A program made the translations under genes and the position numbers. From Listeria grandensis FSL F6-0971 (GTDB taxonomy: Bacteria > Bacillota > Bacilli > Lactobacillales > Listeriaceae), in the NCBI RefSeq assembly GCF_000525835.1, contig NZ_AODD01000012.1, positions 62,001 through 126,000 of the forward strand: a stretch of DNA of 64,000 bases, in the 5' to 3' direction. Under the pieces are notes generated by a model that searched no databases, was not told the DNA's origin, and saw only the letters and a program-made list of their open reading frames with translations. Positions within the stretch are counted from its first letter, which is position 1. Each line of letters starts with the position of its first letter. Below, in pieces: positions 1 through 9,529 of this stretch.

Positions 1-1
1 T

Positions 2-880
2 GTCCATGCATTCAAATGGACAAACGAAGAAGGCAAAACCGTTTATATCAAAATGCGTTGGGTGCCAAAAGCGGGTATCGTGAACCTTTCGACAGACCAA
101 GCGTCACAAATCCAAGCAAAAGAGTTCAGCCATGCGACTCGCGATCTTCATGAAGCGATCGAAAACGGCGATTTCCCTGAGTGGGATTTGTTTATTCAAG
201 TGCTTGACCCAGCGGATATCGATAACTATGATTTTAACCCGCTTGATGCGACGAAAGATTGGTTTGAAGACGTGTTCCCGTATGAGCATGTTGGAACGAT
301 GACGCTAAACCGCAATCCAGAAAACATTTTTGCGGAAACGGAATCGGTTGGTTTTAACCCTGGTGTACTTGTACCGGGAATTTTGCCATCGGAGGATCGT
401 ATGTTACAAGGTCGTTTGTTCTCGTATTCGGATACGCAGCGTCACCGTGTAGGCCCGAATTACTTGCAGTTGCCAATTAACAGTCCAAAAGTGGATGTGA
501 ACAACAACCAGCGTGATGGCGCAATGCCGTTCAAACAGCAAACGAGCTCGATTAACTATGAGCCAAATAGCTATGACAACACGCCGAAAGAAACGCCGCG
601 TTATGTGGAAGATGAGCAAGAATTGATCGCGGGTATCGTTGGTCGTTTGGAGCAAGAAAAGCCGAACAACTTCGGTCATGCGCGTGAGGTTTGGAATCGT
701 TATTCTGACGCGGAACGTGATGCGTTAGTGAACAATATCGTTGGCGATTGGGAAGGCGTACGTGAGGACATTCGTGTTCGTAATCTGCGCAACTTCTACC
801 AAGTGGAGCCAGTCTTTGCAGAACGCGTAGCAAAAGGAACGGGTATTGATTTGGAGAAACATATTTCTGATTTGAAATAA
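2..880 (+). CDS. katA: Catalase, C-terminal part (5' end outside window)
   Basis: The reading frame is open from the first bases of the window, so the gene is cut by the window edge; about 292 residues remain of a family that is usually 480-500 aa. The protein carries the typical catalase segment VHAFKWTNEEGK, the stretch HATRDLHEAIENGDFPEWDL and the heme-side motif GRLFSYSDTQRHRVGPNY, whose tyrosine is the proximal heme ligand in the family. The catalytic histidine region lies upstream and is not seen. The enzyme breaks hydrogen peroxide into water and oxygen in the cytoplasm. A hairpin with a T-tract follows at once, so the gene ends its transcription unit. The symbol is by analogy with the single Listeria/Bacillus vegetative catalase. 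Confidence 0.95.
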   Translation, partial: VHAFKWTNEEGKTVYIKMRWVPKAGIVNLSTDQASQIQAKEFSHATRDLHEAIENGDFPEWDLFIQVLDPADIDNYDFNPLDATKDWFEDVFPYEHVGTMTLNRNPENIFAETESVGFNPGVLVPGILPSEDRMLQGRLFSYSDTQRHRVGPNYLQLPINSPKVDVNNNQRDGAMPFKQQTSSINYEPNSYDNTPKETPRYVEDEQELIAGIVGRLEQEKPNNFGHAREVWNRYSDAERDALVNNIVGDWEGVREDIRVRNLRNFYQVEPVFAERVAKGTGIDLEKHISDLK

Positions 881-889
881 GTTAAGATG

Positions 890-924
890 AACCGGTGGGG
901 CGTGATGCTCTGCCGGTTTTGTTG
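890..924 (+). terminator. Rho-independent terminator of the catalase gene
   Basis: An AACCGG/CCGGTT stem, extended inward by GC and GU pairs, is followed by a TTTTGTTG tract ten bases after the catalase stop codon. Confidence 0.7.
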
Positions 925-1034
925 TTAGGGCTGTTCGCATTGCAATGAGTTACAGCTCCAATATGCATGAGAGCGAAGCGAACATGTAAACCTTACTATC
1001 CGGATTTTTTTTATCGCTCAAGAAGGTAAAAATA

Positions 1035-1323
1035 ATGTCTACTATATACAATGACAAAAATAGTTTTGTAGTGACAGCTGAAAATAAAAAAGTTGTTTGT
1101 ATTGAGTTAGTGAATGAAGTTCCTAACCAAAATTTCTCGACGGAAAAAAATATAAAACTAGGTAGTACCTTCAAAGAAATAACAGCGGCGTGCGGAGCGA
1201 TACGGGGATGTAATAGAGTATCAAGATTCTAATACAAATCAAAAACTTGTAATAGGATTGTTTAATGATAAAGTTAGTTTGATGATATTTTATAATTACG
1301 AAAAATTTGATTATCCATTCTAA
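1035..1323 (+). pseudogene. Frameshifted remnant of a small hypothetical gene
   Basis: An ATG-led frame at 1035 encodes MSTIYNDKNSFVVTAENKKV and onward, with a segment IKLGSTFKEITAACG. Around 1190-1200 the coding potential moves to another frame, giving ERYGDVIEYQDSNTNQKL and ending FDYPF at the TAA of 1321. Just upstream of 1035 a third frame reads EGKNNVYYI, so a second shift probably sits near 1035. The pattern (NVYYI-N-K..V..I, LGSTFKEI...YGD..EY) is like small secreted or lipoprotein-type repeat domains of Firmicutes, but I cannot name the family. No good ribosome binding site precedes the ATG. It is most simply a decayed 3' portion of a longer gene. Confidence 0.5.
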
Positions 1324-1359
1324 TAATAGCTGATAAAAATAAGCCAGACAAAAGGATAA

Positions 1360-1409
1360 GAAATCGCATGAAAATAACATTTGGAAAAATGGATTCATGC
1401 GATTTTTTA
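1360..1409 (+). terminator. Terminator hairpin
   Basis: A near-perfect 12-bp stem, AAATCGCATGAA and TTCATGCGATTT, with a 20-base loop and a T-rich tail, ends transcription ahead of the membrane-protein gene starting at 1480. Confidence 0.75.
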
Positions 1410-1479
1410 TCTTACTTTTAAAGTTAGAATTCAACTTTTACGGGGAATAAGATAAGGAACGCAAAGGGAGATGAGGCAG

Positions 1480-2181
1480 ATGATCCGATTTATCAAAGAC
1501 CATTGGTTGATGTTGGGTATTATGATTATTGGTTTGCTATTTATTATCGTGCCTGTTTTGATGCGGAGTATTGATAATGAGCTGACGATTGATGGAATGT
1601 ATAACTTTATCGGCTCGTTTTTTGGAATTATTGGTGCTGTGATGCTTGCTTTTAGTGAGACGAAACAGCAAAATAAGGCGTTAAGAGATGAGATTGATAT
1701 GAATGCTCGGAAGGAACGGCAGATTCAAGCTGAATTTTTATACAAGGAATTGCTTTTTCAAAAGATCGAGAAGACGTACGGTTTGCTGAACACGGCGATT
1801 TATAAAAACGAGGAAATAATGAGCTTTATCAAGGATATTGGGCAGATTTTGGAGAGTGAGAAAATACGGGCACGGTTGATTGAAAATCGGAATGAAACGG
1901 AGAAGTATATTCATGAGATTGAGTTGATGAGCATTTATTTTCCGGAGGATCTGGAGAAGGTGAAGTTGATTGTGTCGACATTTAATTATAGTAATAAATA
2001 TTTGAGCACGATGGAACATGAGCTTTTAATCGGTGATTCGAAAGGATTTCGGCTGGAGCTTGAGAACTACAGAGCTGTGATTAAGCGACTTGTGAAGTTG
2101 ATGGATGAGCTGTCGATCGATATGTTGGGCAGTATGAACGTTGAGATAAATAAGCTAAATGATATTGGGAATACGGTTTAG
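1480..2181 (+). CDS. Hypothetical two-TM protein with coiled-coil C-terminal part
   Basis: The ATG at 1480 (MIRFIKDHW) is preferred over the one at 1471 because the AAAGGGAG box at 1463-1470 gives it a normal spacing. The product (233 aa) has two membrane segments in the first 60 residues (GIMIIGLLFIIVPVLM and FIGSFFGIIGAVMLAF) and then a long charged, largely helical region from about residue 60 to the end. It shows no enzymatic motif. The topology (two N-terminal helices with a cytoplasmic coiled coil) resembles several uncharacterised accessory proteins, some linked to abortive-infection loci, but nothing here proves such a role. It stands alone between two terminated units. Confidence 0.75.
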   Translation: MIRFIKDHWLMLGIMIIGLLFIIVPVLMRSIDNELTIDGMYNFIGSFFGIIGAVMLAFSETKQQNKALRDEIDMNARKERQIQAEFLYKELLFQKIEKTYGLLNTAIYKNEEIMSFIKDIGQILESEKIRARLIENRNETEKYIHEIELMSIYFPEDLEKVKLIVSTFNYSNKYLSTMEHELLIGDSKGFRLELENYRAVIKRLVKLMDELSIDMLGSMNVEINKLNDIGNTV

Positions 2182-2199
2182 ACACGACTTGGCAAATTC

Positions 2200-2231
2200 T
2201 TGTGTCTTTTTAGTGAGAAAACCTTTATAAT
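2200..2231 (+). promoter_or_regulatory. Possible ychF promoter
   Basis: A perfect TATAAT lies at 2226-2231 with a weak TTGTGT at 2200-2205 (20-base spacer). It lies 67 bases before the ychF start. Only the -10 element is convincing. Confidence 0.4.
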
Positions 2232-2297
2232 AGAAACATGAGTGGAATATAAAATGAGGAAAGCCGATGCGCTTTTCGATCAAAGGAGTTCATTTAA

Positions 2298-3401
2298 ATG
2301 GCATTAACAGCTGGTATCGTTGGTCTTCCAAACGTTGGGAAATCGACGCTTTTTAACGCAATTACGAAATCAAAAGTAGAAGCGGCAAACTATCCGTTCG
2401 CGACAATTGAACCAAATATGGGGATCGTTGAGGTTCCTGATTCGCGTCTGAATAAACTGACGGAACTTGTGAAACCGAAGAAAACAGTCCCAACAACGTT
2501 CGAATTTACGGATATTGCGGGTATTGTAAAGGGCGCGAGTAAGGGCGAGGGTCTTGGAAATCAGTTCTTGTCGCATATTCGTCAAGTGGACGCGATTTGC
2601 CATGTGACACGCTGTTTTGAAGATGAGAACATCACACACGTGGAAGGCCGTATTGATCCATTAGATGATATCGCGGTCATTAATCTGGAGCTTATTTTGG
2701 CGGATTTAGAGACGGTTGATAAACGCATTAGCCGTGTTGAAAAATTAGCGACGAAGCAAAAAGATAAAGACGCGATTGCGGAATATAATGTTCTTTTGAA
2801 GCTGAAAGAGGCTTTGGAAAATGATAAACCAGCGCGCGCCGTAGAGTTTAACGATGATGAGGATAAAATTGTTCGTGGGTTGTTCTTGTTGACTCGCAAA
2901 CCGGTATTATATGTAGCGAACGTGGCAGAGGATGAAGTTGGCGATCCGGACAACAATAAATACGTGCAACAAGTGCGTGAACTGGCTGCTGGTGAGGGCT
3001 CAGAGGTTATCGTGATCTGTGCTCGTGCGGAGGAAGAGATTGCTGAGTTGGACGAAGAAGATAAGGCGGAATTCCTTGAGGCGCTTGGCATTGAAGAGTC
3101 TGGTTTGGATCAGTTGATTCGTGCAGCATACTCGTTGCTTGGCTTATCTACTTATTTCACAGCAGGTGTTCAGGAAGTTCGTGCTTGGACATTCCGCAAT
3201 GGTATGAAGGCTCCAGCATGTGCCGGCGTTATTCATACGGACTTTGAACGTGGCTTTATTCGTGCGGAAGTGGTTTCCTACGATGACCTTCTAGAACATG
3301 GTTCAGAACAAGCTGCAAAAGTAGCCGGACGACTACGTTCAGAGGGGAAAGAGTACGTGATGAAAGATGGAGATGTTGTACATTTCCTATTTAATGTATA
3401 A
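2298..3401 (+). CDS. ychF: Ribosome-associated GTPase/ATPase YchF (Obg family)
   Basis: The 367-aa product matches YchF in length and sequence. It has the P-loop GLPNVGKST near residue 9, the switch segment FTDIAGIVKGASKGEGLGNQ, and the C-terminal TGS-like domain containing TFRNGMKAPACAGVIHTDF and ending VHFLFNV. YchF is a universally conserved P-loop protein that binds ribosomes and, unusually in the Obg family, prefers ATP. It acts in the cytoplasm in translation and stress adaptation. The start is fixed by AAAGGAG eight bases before the ATG. A strong terminator follows, shared with the convergent gshAB gene. Confidence 0.97.
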   Translation: MALTAGIVGLPNVGKSTLFNAITKSKVEAANYPFATIEPNMGIVEVPDSRLNKLTELVKPKKTVPTTFEFTDIAGIVKGASKGEGLGNQFLSHIRQVDAICHVTRCFEDENITHVEGRIDPLDDIAVINLELILADLETVDKRISRVEKLATKQKDKDAIAEYNVLLKLKEALENDKPARAVEFNDDEDKIVRGLFLLTRKPVLYVANVAEDEVGDPDNNKYVQQVRELAAGEGSEVIVICARAEEEIAELDEEDKAEFLEALGIEESGLDQLIRAAYSLLGLSTYFTAGVQEVRAWTFRNGMKAPACAGVIHTDFERGFIRAEVVSYDDLLEHGSEQAAKVAGRLRSEGKEYVMKDGDVVHFLFNV

Positions 3402-3412
3402 AGCTCTGCATA

Positions 3413-3458
3413 AGAAGAGGCTAGGAATCACGGTTCCTAGCCTCTTTGCTTATTTTTT
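3413..3458. terminator. Bidirectional terminator between ychF and gshAB
   Basis: A 12-bp perfect stem, AGAGGCTAGGAA/TTCCTAGCCTCT, with a T-rich tail on the plus strand and A-rich flank for the minus strand, lies exactly between the two convergent stop codons. Confidence 0.9.
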
Positions 3459-5772
3459 AAATAGAAAATCTAGAATCATGTCACCAATTCGGCGGTTTTC
3501 TCCTTGATATGGGAAAGCATGGATGTTGATAGCCGGATTGAAATTGAGCTCAATCACAGCATAGGGACCATTTGCCATTGTTTCACGTGAAACAATGATA
3601 TCCACGCCGCAAAGGTTGGCATCAACAACTTTAGCACATTCAATCGCTAGTTCTTGGTAGTAGGGATGAATCAGATCGGTCACGTCAATACTATCGCCGC
3701 CGGTGCTGATATTTGAGTTTTCGCGTAGATAGACTACTTGGCCGCTAGGAGGAACATCAGACATCGTAAAACCTTGCATAGAAAGCATCAACGTTTCCTC
3801 AGGGCCTTTTAAAATTTCTTCTAGAGGTTTAAGGTGGTCGGTGCCTCGCAATGGATCAAGGTTTTTTTCATCGATCAGTTCGGAAACGGTATGAATGCCA
3901 TCGCCTGTTACGTTGGCAGGAATGCGCTTCAGAATACCGGCTATTTTGCCATCGATGACTAAGAAACGATATTCGTCGCCAGGGATATAGGTTTCAATAA
4001 TGACCGAGGAGTCGTAACTAAATGCTATTTTCAACGCTTCCTCATAGTCTTTCTGCGTGAAACCATCTTTGAAAATACTGATTCCTATGCCAAAGTTGGT
4101 AGATTTAGGTTTGACGACAATAGGTTTGTCAGCAAACATCTCAAAATTAGCTTGAGCTGTTTTGAGATCGGAAAAATTGCGGCCATGTGGCACTTCAATG
4201 CCGTGTTCTGCTAGCACCTGCTTCGTCACGACTTTATTTTCCATGATTAGCGCGCTAATATAGCTATCGCGAGCGGTTTTCGTTGCTTGTTTAATATATT
4301 CAACTTGATTCCCTTTTTCTAAACGAATAAAATTTTCTTCACGGTCGAGGAGCTCGATTGCGAATCCTTTTGTAACAGCTGATTTCAGCACGATTTGTGT
4401 GGAAAGCTCCATGTCTTCGTAACCAATTAATTTGTATGCGTTTTGGAGGCTCTCACTTAGATAGATTCTTGCTTTTTCAAGATGGAAGGGAACGAATGAT
4501 TCGGGTGTTGCTACGAGCTGCGCGGCTACTGTTTTTTCAGGGTTTCTGCTGATCTCGCGCTGTTCGGCTAGTAAGTCTAAAAATTCAGCGGAACCTACTT
4601 GCTTGGCGACTTGTTCCATTTCTGTTAGAAGTTTGTCGACCGCTTTTTCAAATGGGATTTCCGAACCGTTTACAAAAATATCAGGTTGTGAGAGGCCATC
4701 GCTTGCGATACGTTCTTCATTTTCATCAGATTGTTCTTGATGCGATTTGTCGAAGGCTTCGCTTTCTGTTAGGAGGCCCGTCACAAGGAGCAACTGGATA
4801 AAATGCATCGTCTCTTTCGTGATACCGTTTGGGTCGAAAGGGTTGAGATCTAGGGAGCGGATTTCAATATATTCGACGCCAGCTTCAGCGAGACCAGCTA
4901 GTGACTGATCGGTATGGGAATTTTTCAATCGAATCGGGTTGTACAGCTCGCGCATGCTGTCGATTTTTCCGTTATCGATCCATGATTGAATGCTAGCAAT
5001 GTAATTGTCAAAACTACAATAATCCACATGTAGCGAACATTTATTTTTATATCCGGCGTGACTATTACGCAAGGAGACGCCGTTTTTCAGCATCAGATCG
5101 GATGTTTCACGTGAAACTTCGTTCGTCGCGGGTTTACTTAGAAAATCTGGAAGGTAAATCGGGCTTGCTCCAGTTAAATAAAGCAGGAACCAGCGATTTT
5201 GCATGAAATATTTGGCGACTTTGAGGTATATTTGGTTTTTGAAGTCTTGTAAAGTTTTTTCGCCGCCCAGTTTTTCGTGAAGATCAGCCAAGAACGCATC
5301 TGAGAACGAAAAATTATAGTGAATGCCAGAAAATAATTGGATTTTCTTCCCGTATTCGCGTGCCAAATGCTCCCGGTATAGTCGACTTGCTGACTGTGGA
5401 TTTTGGTAGACCGCGATGGGAATATCTTGTTCTGCTGGAAGGATTGGCGGGTTACTATTTGGCCATAAATATTCGTCTCGAATACGGTCAGATACGATAT
5501 TTTGCAGATTTTCCATTGCAGTATAAACTTCGTCAACAGAATTGCTGACGGGAGTAATCATCTCGATTTGACTCTCTGAGAAATCCGTTTTTATATACGG
5601 ATTTTCTTCTTTTAAGCCAAAAAATTTCAGGGTGGGGTGTGAGTGACAAATTCCCGTTTTTATCTACCCGCACATTTTCTTTTTCAAGCCCAAAGTTTCC
5701 TTCAAATAGCCGTTTTTTCAAATCGGCGTGTTGTTCTAGTATTGGAAACAAATTATCATTTTTATATAGCAC
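3450..5772 (-). CDS. gshF: Bifunctional glutathione synthase GshAB/GshF (one frameshift)
   Basis: The fused enzyme joins glutamate-cysteine ligase (N-terminal about 500 aa) to an ATP-grasp glutathione synthetase domain, making glutathione in the cytoplasm. The GTG start at 5772 follows AAGAAGGTG and gives NFGLEKENVRV and LTPHPEIF. The frame then breaks in a run of six A (plus strand 5619-5624). Removing one base gives GLKEENPYIKTDFSESQIEM running directly into ITPVSNSV, as in the family. The corrected length of 773 aa equals the usual size. The C-terminal ATP-grasp part shows VVKPKSTNFGIGIS and VIELNFNPAINIHAFPY. Two parS-type sites lie inside the gene. The frameshift is probably a sequencing error, but true inactivation cannot be excluded. 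Confidence 0.93.
3579..3594. promoter_or_regulatory. parS site (16/16)
   Basis: TGTTTCACGTGAAACA matches the ParB/Spo0J parS consensus exactly. It is embedded in the gshAB coding sequence, where it encodes part of VSRET. Confidence 0.93.
5103..5118. promoter_or_regulatory. parS site (15/16)
   Basis: TGTTTCACGTGAAACT differs from the parS consensus only in the last base. It lies in the gshAB coding region 1.5 kb from the exact site at 3579 and again encodes VSRET. Confidence 0.82.
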
Positions 5773-5916
5773 GATTTCACCTTCTTGTAGTCCATTTTGT
5801 TTACTAGATTTATCTTACAATAATTATGGTCAATAGTATACAAAAGGGTTTTAGATTACTAAAATTTCAAAGTGAAATATTAAAGAAATATTTTTGAAAT
5901 AATTGTAATGAATAAC

Positions 5917-5945
5917 TTTACTTTCAGAACGGTACTAGTTATAAT
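5917..5945 (+). promoter_or_regulatory. Promoter of the GntR-ABC operon
   Basis: TTTACT at 5917-5922, a 17-base spacer and a perfect TATAAT at 5940-5945 lie just upstream of the regulator start at 5971. The leader would be only about 20 bases. Confidence 0.7.
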
Positions 5946-5970
5946 AGGACACATGAGGAGAGTGATAGTA

Positions 5971-6348
5971 ATGTATACTATAAATTCTCAAAGTCATGTT
6001 CCAATTTATGAGCAAATTGTGGCGATCATTAAGGACTATTGTATCCGAGGAGTTCTAGAGCCGGGCGAAAAATTGATGAGTGTTCGCGAGATGTCGGCGC
6101 ATATTCTGGTGAACCCAAATACGGTAAGTAAAGCCTACAAAGAATTGGAGCGCATCGGTATAATCGAGACCAAACTTGGAAAAGGGGCGTATGTAGCGTA
6201 TTCTAGAGATAATGGACCAAATCAAGAGGCATTAGCTCTATTTCGGAAGAATTTGGAACAATTGATTTTGGAAGCGAATTATTTACAGATTGAGGAACAG
6301 GAATTAAAAGGATTAGTGAGTGCATATTATACGAGCCTGGAGGGATAG
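5971..6348 (+). CDS. GntR-family (YtrA-type) transcriptional regulator
   Basis: This is a short GntR regulator (125 aa) with the winged helix-turn-helix in the first 75 residues: VPIYEQIVAIIKDYCIRGVLEPGEKLMSVREM, then NPNTVSKAYKELERIGIIETKLGKGAYV. The small C-terminal helical part of about 45 aa defines the YtrA subfamily, which typically represses its own ABC-exporter operon and responds to cell-envelope antibiotics. ATG 5971 is chosen over the upstream ATG at 5908 because GAGGAG lies nine bases before it and the promoter TATAAT sits at 5940-5945. The stop codon is six bases before the ABC ATPase start, so the genes are co-transcribed. Confidence 0.9.
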   Translation: MYTINSQSHVPIYEQIVAIIKDYCIRGVLEPGEKLMSVREMSAHILVNPNTVSKAYKELERIGIIETKLGKGAYVAYSRDNGPNQEALALFRKNLEQLILEANYLQIEEQELKGLVSAYYTSLEG

Positions 6349-6354
6349 AAGTAG

Positions 6355-7242
6355 ATGATTATTGATGGAGTCACAAAAAGTATTGAGGGAAATTTAGTTT
6401 TAGAAGATGTTTCTTTTGAACTCAAGCCTGGTGAGATTACTGCGCTTATTGGGCGCAACGGTGTTGGGAAGACGACGCTTTTCTCGATTATTGCGGGAAT
6501 GTATATAGCTGATGCAGGCCAAGTTGCAATTGATGGCTATGATTTGCGCAAGTACCCGGCTTTAAAAAAGAACATCTTCTTTCTTGAGGATAATATGAAC
6601 TACTTTAATTCGTACAGCGTGAAAGCGGTCGTGAAAATTTATAAAAATGTGTACGCAACGTTTGATGAAGCGTTTTTTGATATGTTAATGGAGCGTTTTG
6701 AGCTGCCAAAAAAAGCAAGAGTGATGTCGTTTTCAAAGGGACGGAAGGCGTTATTTTTCATGATTTTGGCTTTTTCACTGGATGTTCGGTATTTATTGTT
6801 GGATGAGCCGATGGACGGTCTGGATGTGATTGTGAAAAAGCAGTTGCTTCAGTTTATTCTAGAGACAGTGGCGGATCGGAATACGAGTGTGCTGATTGCG
6901 TCGCATCGTTTGGACGAGCTTGAGATGGTGGCGGATCGTGTGTTGGTTTTAAAAGGTTCTAAATTGGAGCTCGATTATTATTTGGAAACGTTGCGTGATG
7001 CGGCTTTGAAGATACAGGTTGCCTTTAAGGCGAAGCATATTCCGGATTTTGTGAAACAGGAATCGGAGTTGTTGCAGCGAAATGGCCGGATTTATACGTT
7101 GCTTGTAACGGAGAACGTGGATGACTTTGTGGCTCAAATTAAAGCAGAGGAACCGATTCTTTATCAGGAAATGGCGATTACAATTGAAGATGTATTTACA
7201 ATCCGTTTAGCAGATGACAAGATAGACTACTACGAGATATAG
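6355..7242 (+). CDS. ABC transporter ATP-binding protein (YtrB-like)
   Basis: The 295-aa ATPase has Walker A GRNGVGKTT near residue 33 and Walker B YLLLDEPMDGLD around residue 147. The signature loop is degenerate (MSFSKGRKALFF in place of LSGGQ), as is common in YtrB/BcrA-type exporters partnered with YtrA regulators. A H-loop lies in IASHRLDELEMV. The last 85 residues form a variable C-terminal domain. It energises the two permeases that follow; the substrate is unknown, with cell-wall antibiotics or lipids likely by analogy. It is followed after 13 bases by the first permease gene, whose ribosome binding site overlaps the stop codon. Confidence 0.9.
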   Translation: MIIDGVTKSIEGNLVLEDVSFELKPGEITALIGRNGVGKTTLFSIIAGMYIADAGQVAIDGYDLRKYPALKKNIFFLEDNMNYFNSYSVKAVVKIYKNVYATFDEAFFDMLMERFELPKKARVMSFSKGRKALFFMILAFSLDVRYLLLDEPMDGLDVIVKKQLLQFILETVADRNTSVLIASHRLDELEMVADRVLVLKGSKLELDYYLETLRDAALKIQVAFKAKHIPDFVKQESELLQRNGRIYTLLVTENVDDFVAQIKAEEPILYQEMAITIEDVFTIRLADDKIDYYEI

Positions 7243-7255
7243 GAGGAGAAGAAGC

Positions 7256-8343
7256 ATGTTAAATAAGCATTTGTGGTTGAAAGAGTGGCATGGCGTGAGA
7301 TGGATCGTTGTTGCTTGATGCTTTTATTTCTATATGCACAAACGGGTGGGCTATATTTGGATGCGGATACCTGGCAGGAGCAGTATGATTACTATCAATC
7401 GGATGGTTTTGCGAAGGAACAGCAGCAATCTCCGGACGATGCTAAAATGTCGCCCAAAGATGTTAAATTGAGCTTGACGCTGGATCATTTTGCAGCGGGC
7501 TTTCCTGGGGACAGTTATCAACCTACTTATACGATGGGGCAATTTTATATTGGCCTTAGCATATTGGTTGTTATCTTAGGTTTGGCGATGGTTAGTTGGG
7601 AACGATATACGCGGAAAGATCATTTTTCTTTGGCGGCACCATTTAAGCGTAGTAGCATGATTATTGTGAAGATTTTGGTTGGAGGTCTGTCGATTGTTGT
7701 GACATACAGTGTCAGTTTATGGCTAGGTTTGCAACACCTTTTCAGCGTTATTCCAAGCGAATACATTGATTTAGATATGAAAAAAGTTTACTTAGGCTTG
7801 ATTGGGAATTTGGGAACTTTCTTACTGTTGTTTGTGCTGGCGTTATTTTTGGGGACGATCATGGGTGAGTTGATGGCAACAATCATTGCGGTTGTTATTG
7901 TTACGATGATGCCACGGTATATTTATACTATCTGGATGGTACTGGTGCAATTACTTGATCCAAAACTAGATTCATCGACACTAACCAATTGGACGTCTTA
8001 TGCCAATATTTTTGTAATATTTGGAAATAGCGAATTTCAGTATGGGCCTTTTATTTTTCAGATGTTGGTGTTGTTACTTTTAGGCTGGGGAGCGGTCTTT
8101 TTCTACAAGCGCAATTCGATTGAAAAAAATGGAAAAGTACTGATGTTTTCGTATTTGCGGATTCCGAGCGCGCTATTTATTTCATTTGCGAGCATGATTT
8201 TGATCACTAGTTTTTGGATAAATGGAAACATGGATGAAATGCCTTCGTTGCTTAGTTTTCTGGTCATTAGTTTGGGCTCGTTTCTCGGTTGTTTGTTTAT
8301 TTGCTATATGGTGCTTTATCGGAATACATGGGTACGAAGGTAG
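7256..8343 (+). CDS. ABC transporter permease 1 (frameshift near 7315)
   Basis: Translation should start at ATG 7256 behind AGGAGG, giving MLNKHLWLKEWHGVRWIVVA, and then meets a TGA. Adding one T to the TT at 7315-7316 continues into LMLLFLYAQTGGLYLDADTW and the rest of the frame to 8343 (about 362 aa). About six hydrophobic segments are visible (for example FYIGLSILVVILGLAMVSW and GTFLLLFVLALFLGTIMGE) with a large extracytoplasmic loop after the first. It is the membrane partner of the preceding ATPase. The next gene is its paralogue, sharing the LWLKEW.G.RW start and a WERYTR or LERYTR motif. The frameshift looks like an artefact. Confidence 0.82.
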
Positions 8344-8354
8344 GAGGGATCTGT

Positions 8355-9452
8355 ATGTGGGAAAAGGGGCTTTGGTACAAGGAATGGCGGGGAATTAGGT
8401 GGGTTATTCCGCTTGTTTTTCTCGTGTTTTTGTTAGCTTTTTTTGTGGGCTTGGTGAATGAGGCGGGGGCTTGGAATAAGAGTCAGGATCATTACAAATC
8501 GGAAGCGTTTCGGTTGGAGCAGGAACTCGATCCGGATTTTGCGATGACGAAACAGGAGATTAAGGACGATCTTACGGTTCGTTATTTGGCGTATGAGACC
8601 AAGTTGACGGATAAAATCGACCTGTATACATATTTTTTCTTTAGCTTTACAGTGAGTGTGCCGTTTACGTTGACACTTGTTTTGTCGGTGGTTTTTGGGA
8701 TGTGCGCGATTATTTTGGAACGATACACGCGTGGGAACCATTTTACGGCGGTATTACCGTATTCGAAAAAAGCGATTTTAGGTGTTAAGGTGCTACTTGG
8801 GATAGCTGTGATTACGGTGAGCTATTTTGTGAGTCTGGGACTAGGATTTTGGTATTTTTCATCGCAGGTTCCGGCTGAATTTATTGATTTCGATGCGCAA
8901 AAATTGGTGATGGATGTGATTGGAACTTGGCTTGCCTACTTGCTCCTGTTTTTGTTGCCGATCGTTGTGGGCTATTTGATTGGATCGCCGCTTGGTGGGA
9001 TTATGATTACGGCGGGTTTATTGTTGTTGCCGAACATGATTTTGTCTTTTGTGGGGCATTTGAGTGCGTTTTTGAATAAGGGAGAGACGGGGGAATTGGC
9101 GTATTGGTGCGATTATTTCCGGATTTTTGAGCCGTTGGGTTTTATTAGACCTGCGTATGGACCGTTGCTTTTACAAGGGGGATTGCTACTCACTTTTGTG
9201 TTGGTGGCTTGGTTTGCGGCGGAACGGGAATCGCTTGAGACGAATGGGAGATTGTTTGTTTTTCAGAGAATGCGCGCATGGGGAATGGGGATTTTTAGTG
9301 TTTTTACGGGGATGTTTGTGGCTAATATGATTCAGGATTTTGTGAAGTTAACTGGAATCGCTGGATTGGTGCTGTTTTTAATTGTTTTTTGTTTGAGTGG
9401 GATTAGCTTTATTATGTTTGCGATTCGGCTTGTTTATGGGAAGCGGTTGTAA
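8355..9452 (+). CDS. ABC transporter permease 2
   Basis: The start is ATG 8355 (MWEKGLWYKEWRGIRW) after TAGGAGGGA; frames running upstream to 8289 only overlap the previous gene. The 365-aa product has the same layout as permease 1: one N-terminal helix, an extracytoplasmic loop of about 80 residues (NKSQDHYKSEAFRLEQELD), then five or six helices. The signature ILERYTRGNHFTAVLPYSKKA mirrors WERYTRKDHFSLAAPFKRSS in the partner. The two probably form a heterodimeric exporter with the ATPase at 6355. The gene ends the operon; no clear hairpin follows. Confidence 0.88.
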   Translation: MWEKGLWYKEWRGIRWVIPLVFLVFLLAFFVGLVNEAGAWNKSQDHYKSEAFRLEQELDPDFAMTKQEIKDDLTVRYLAYETKLTDKIDLYTYFFFSFTVSVPFTLTLVLSVVFGMCAIILERYTRGNHFTAVLPYSKKAILGVKVLLGIAVITVSYFVSLGLGFWYFSSQVPAEFIDFDAQKLVMDVIGTWLAYLLLFLLPIVVGYLIGSPLGGIMITAGLLLLPNMILSFVGHLSAFLNKGETGELAYWCDYFRIFEPLGFIRPAYGPLLLQGGLLLTFVLVAWFAAERESLETNGRLFVFQRMRAWGMGIFSVFTGMFVANMIQDFVKLTGIAGLVLFLIVFCLSGISFIMFAIRLVYGKRL

Positions 9453-9529
9453 TTTTTTATAATTATATTTCTACTGGGAACTATATTGGGTTATAATAGA
9501 GGTAGTATGTTTGAGGGAGGATTTTATCG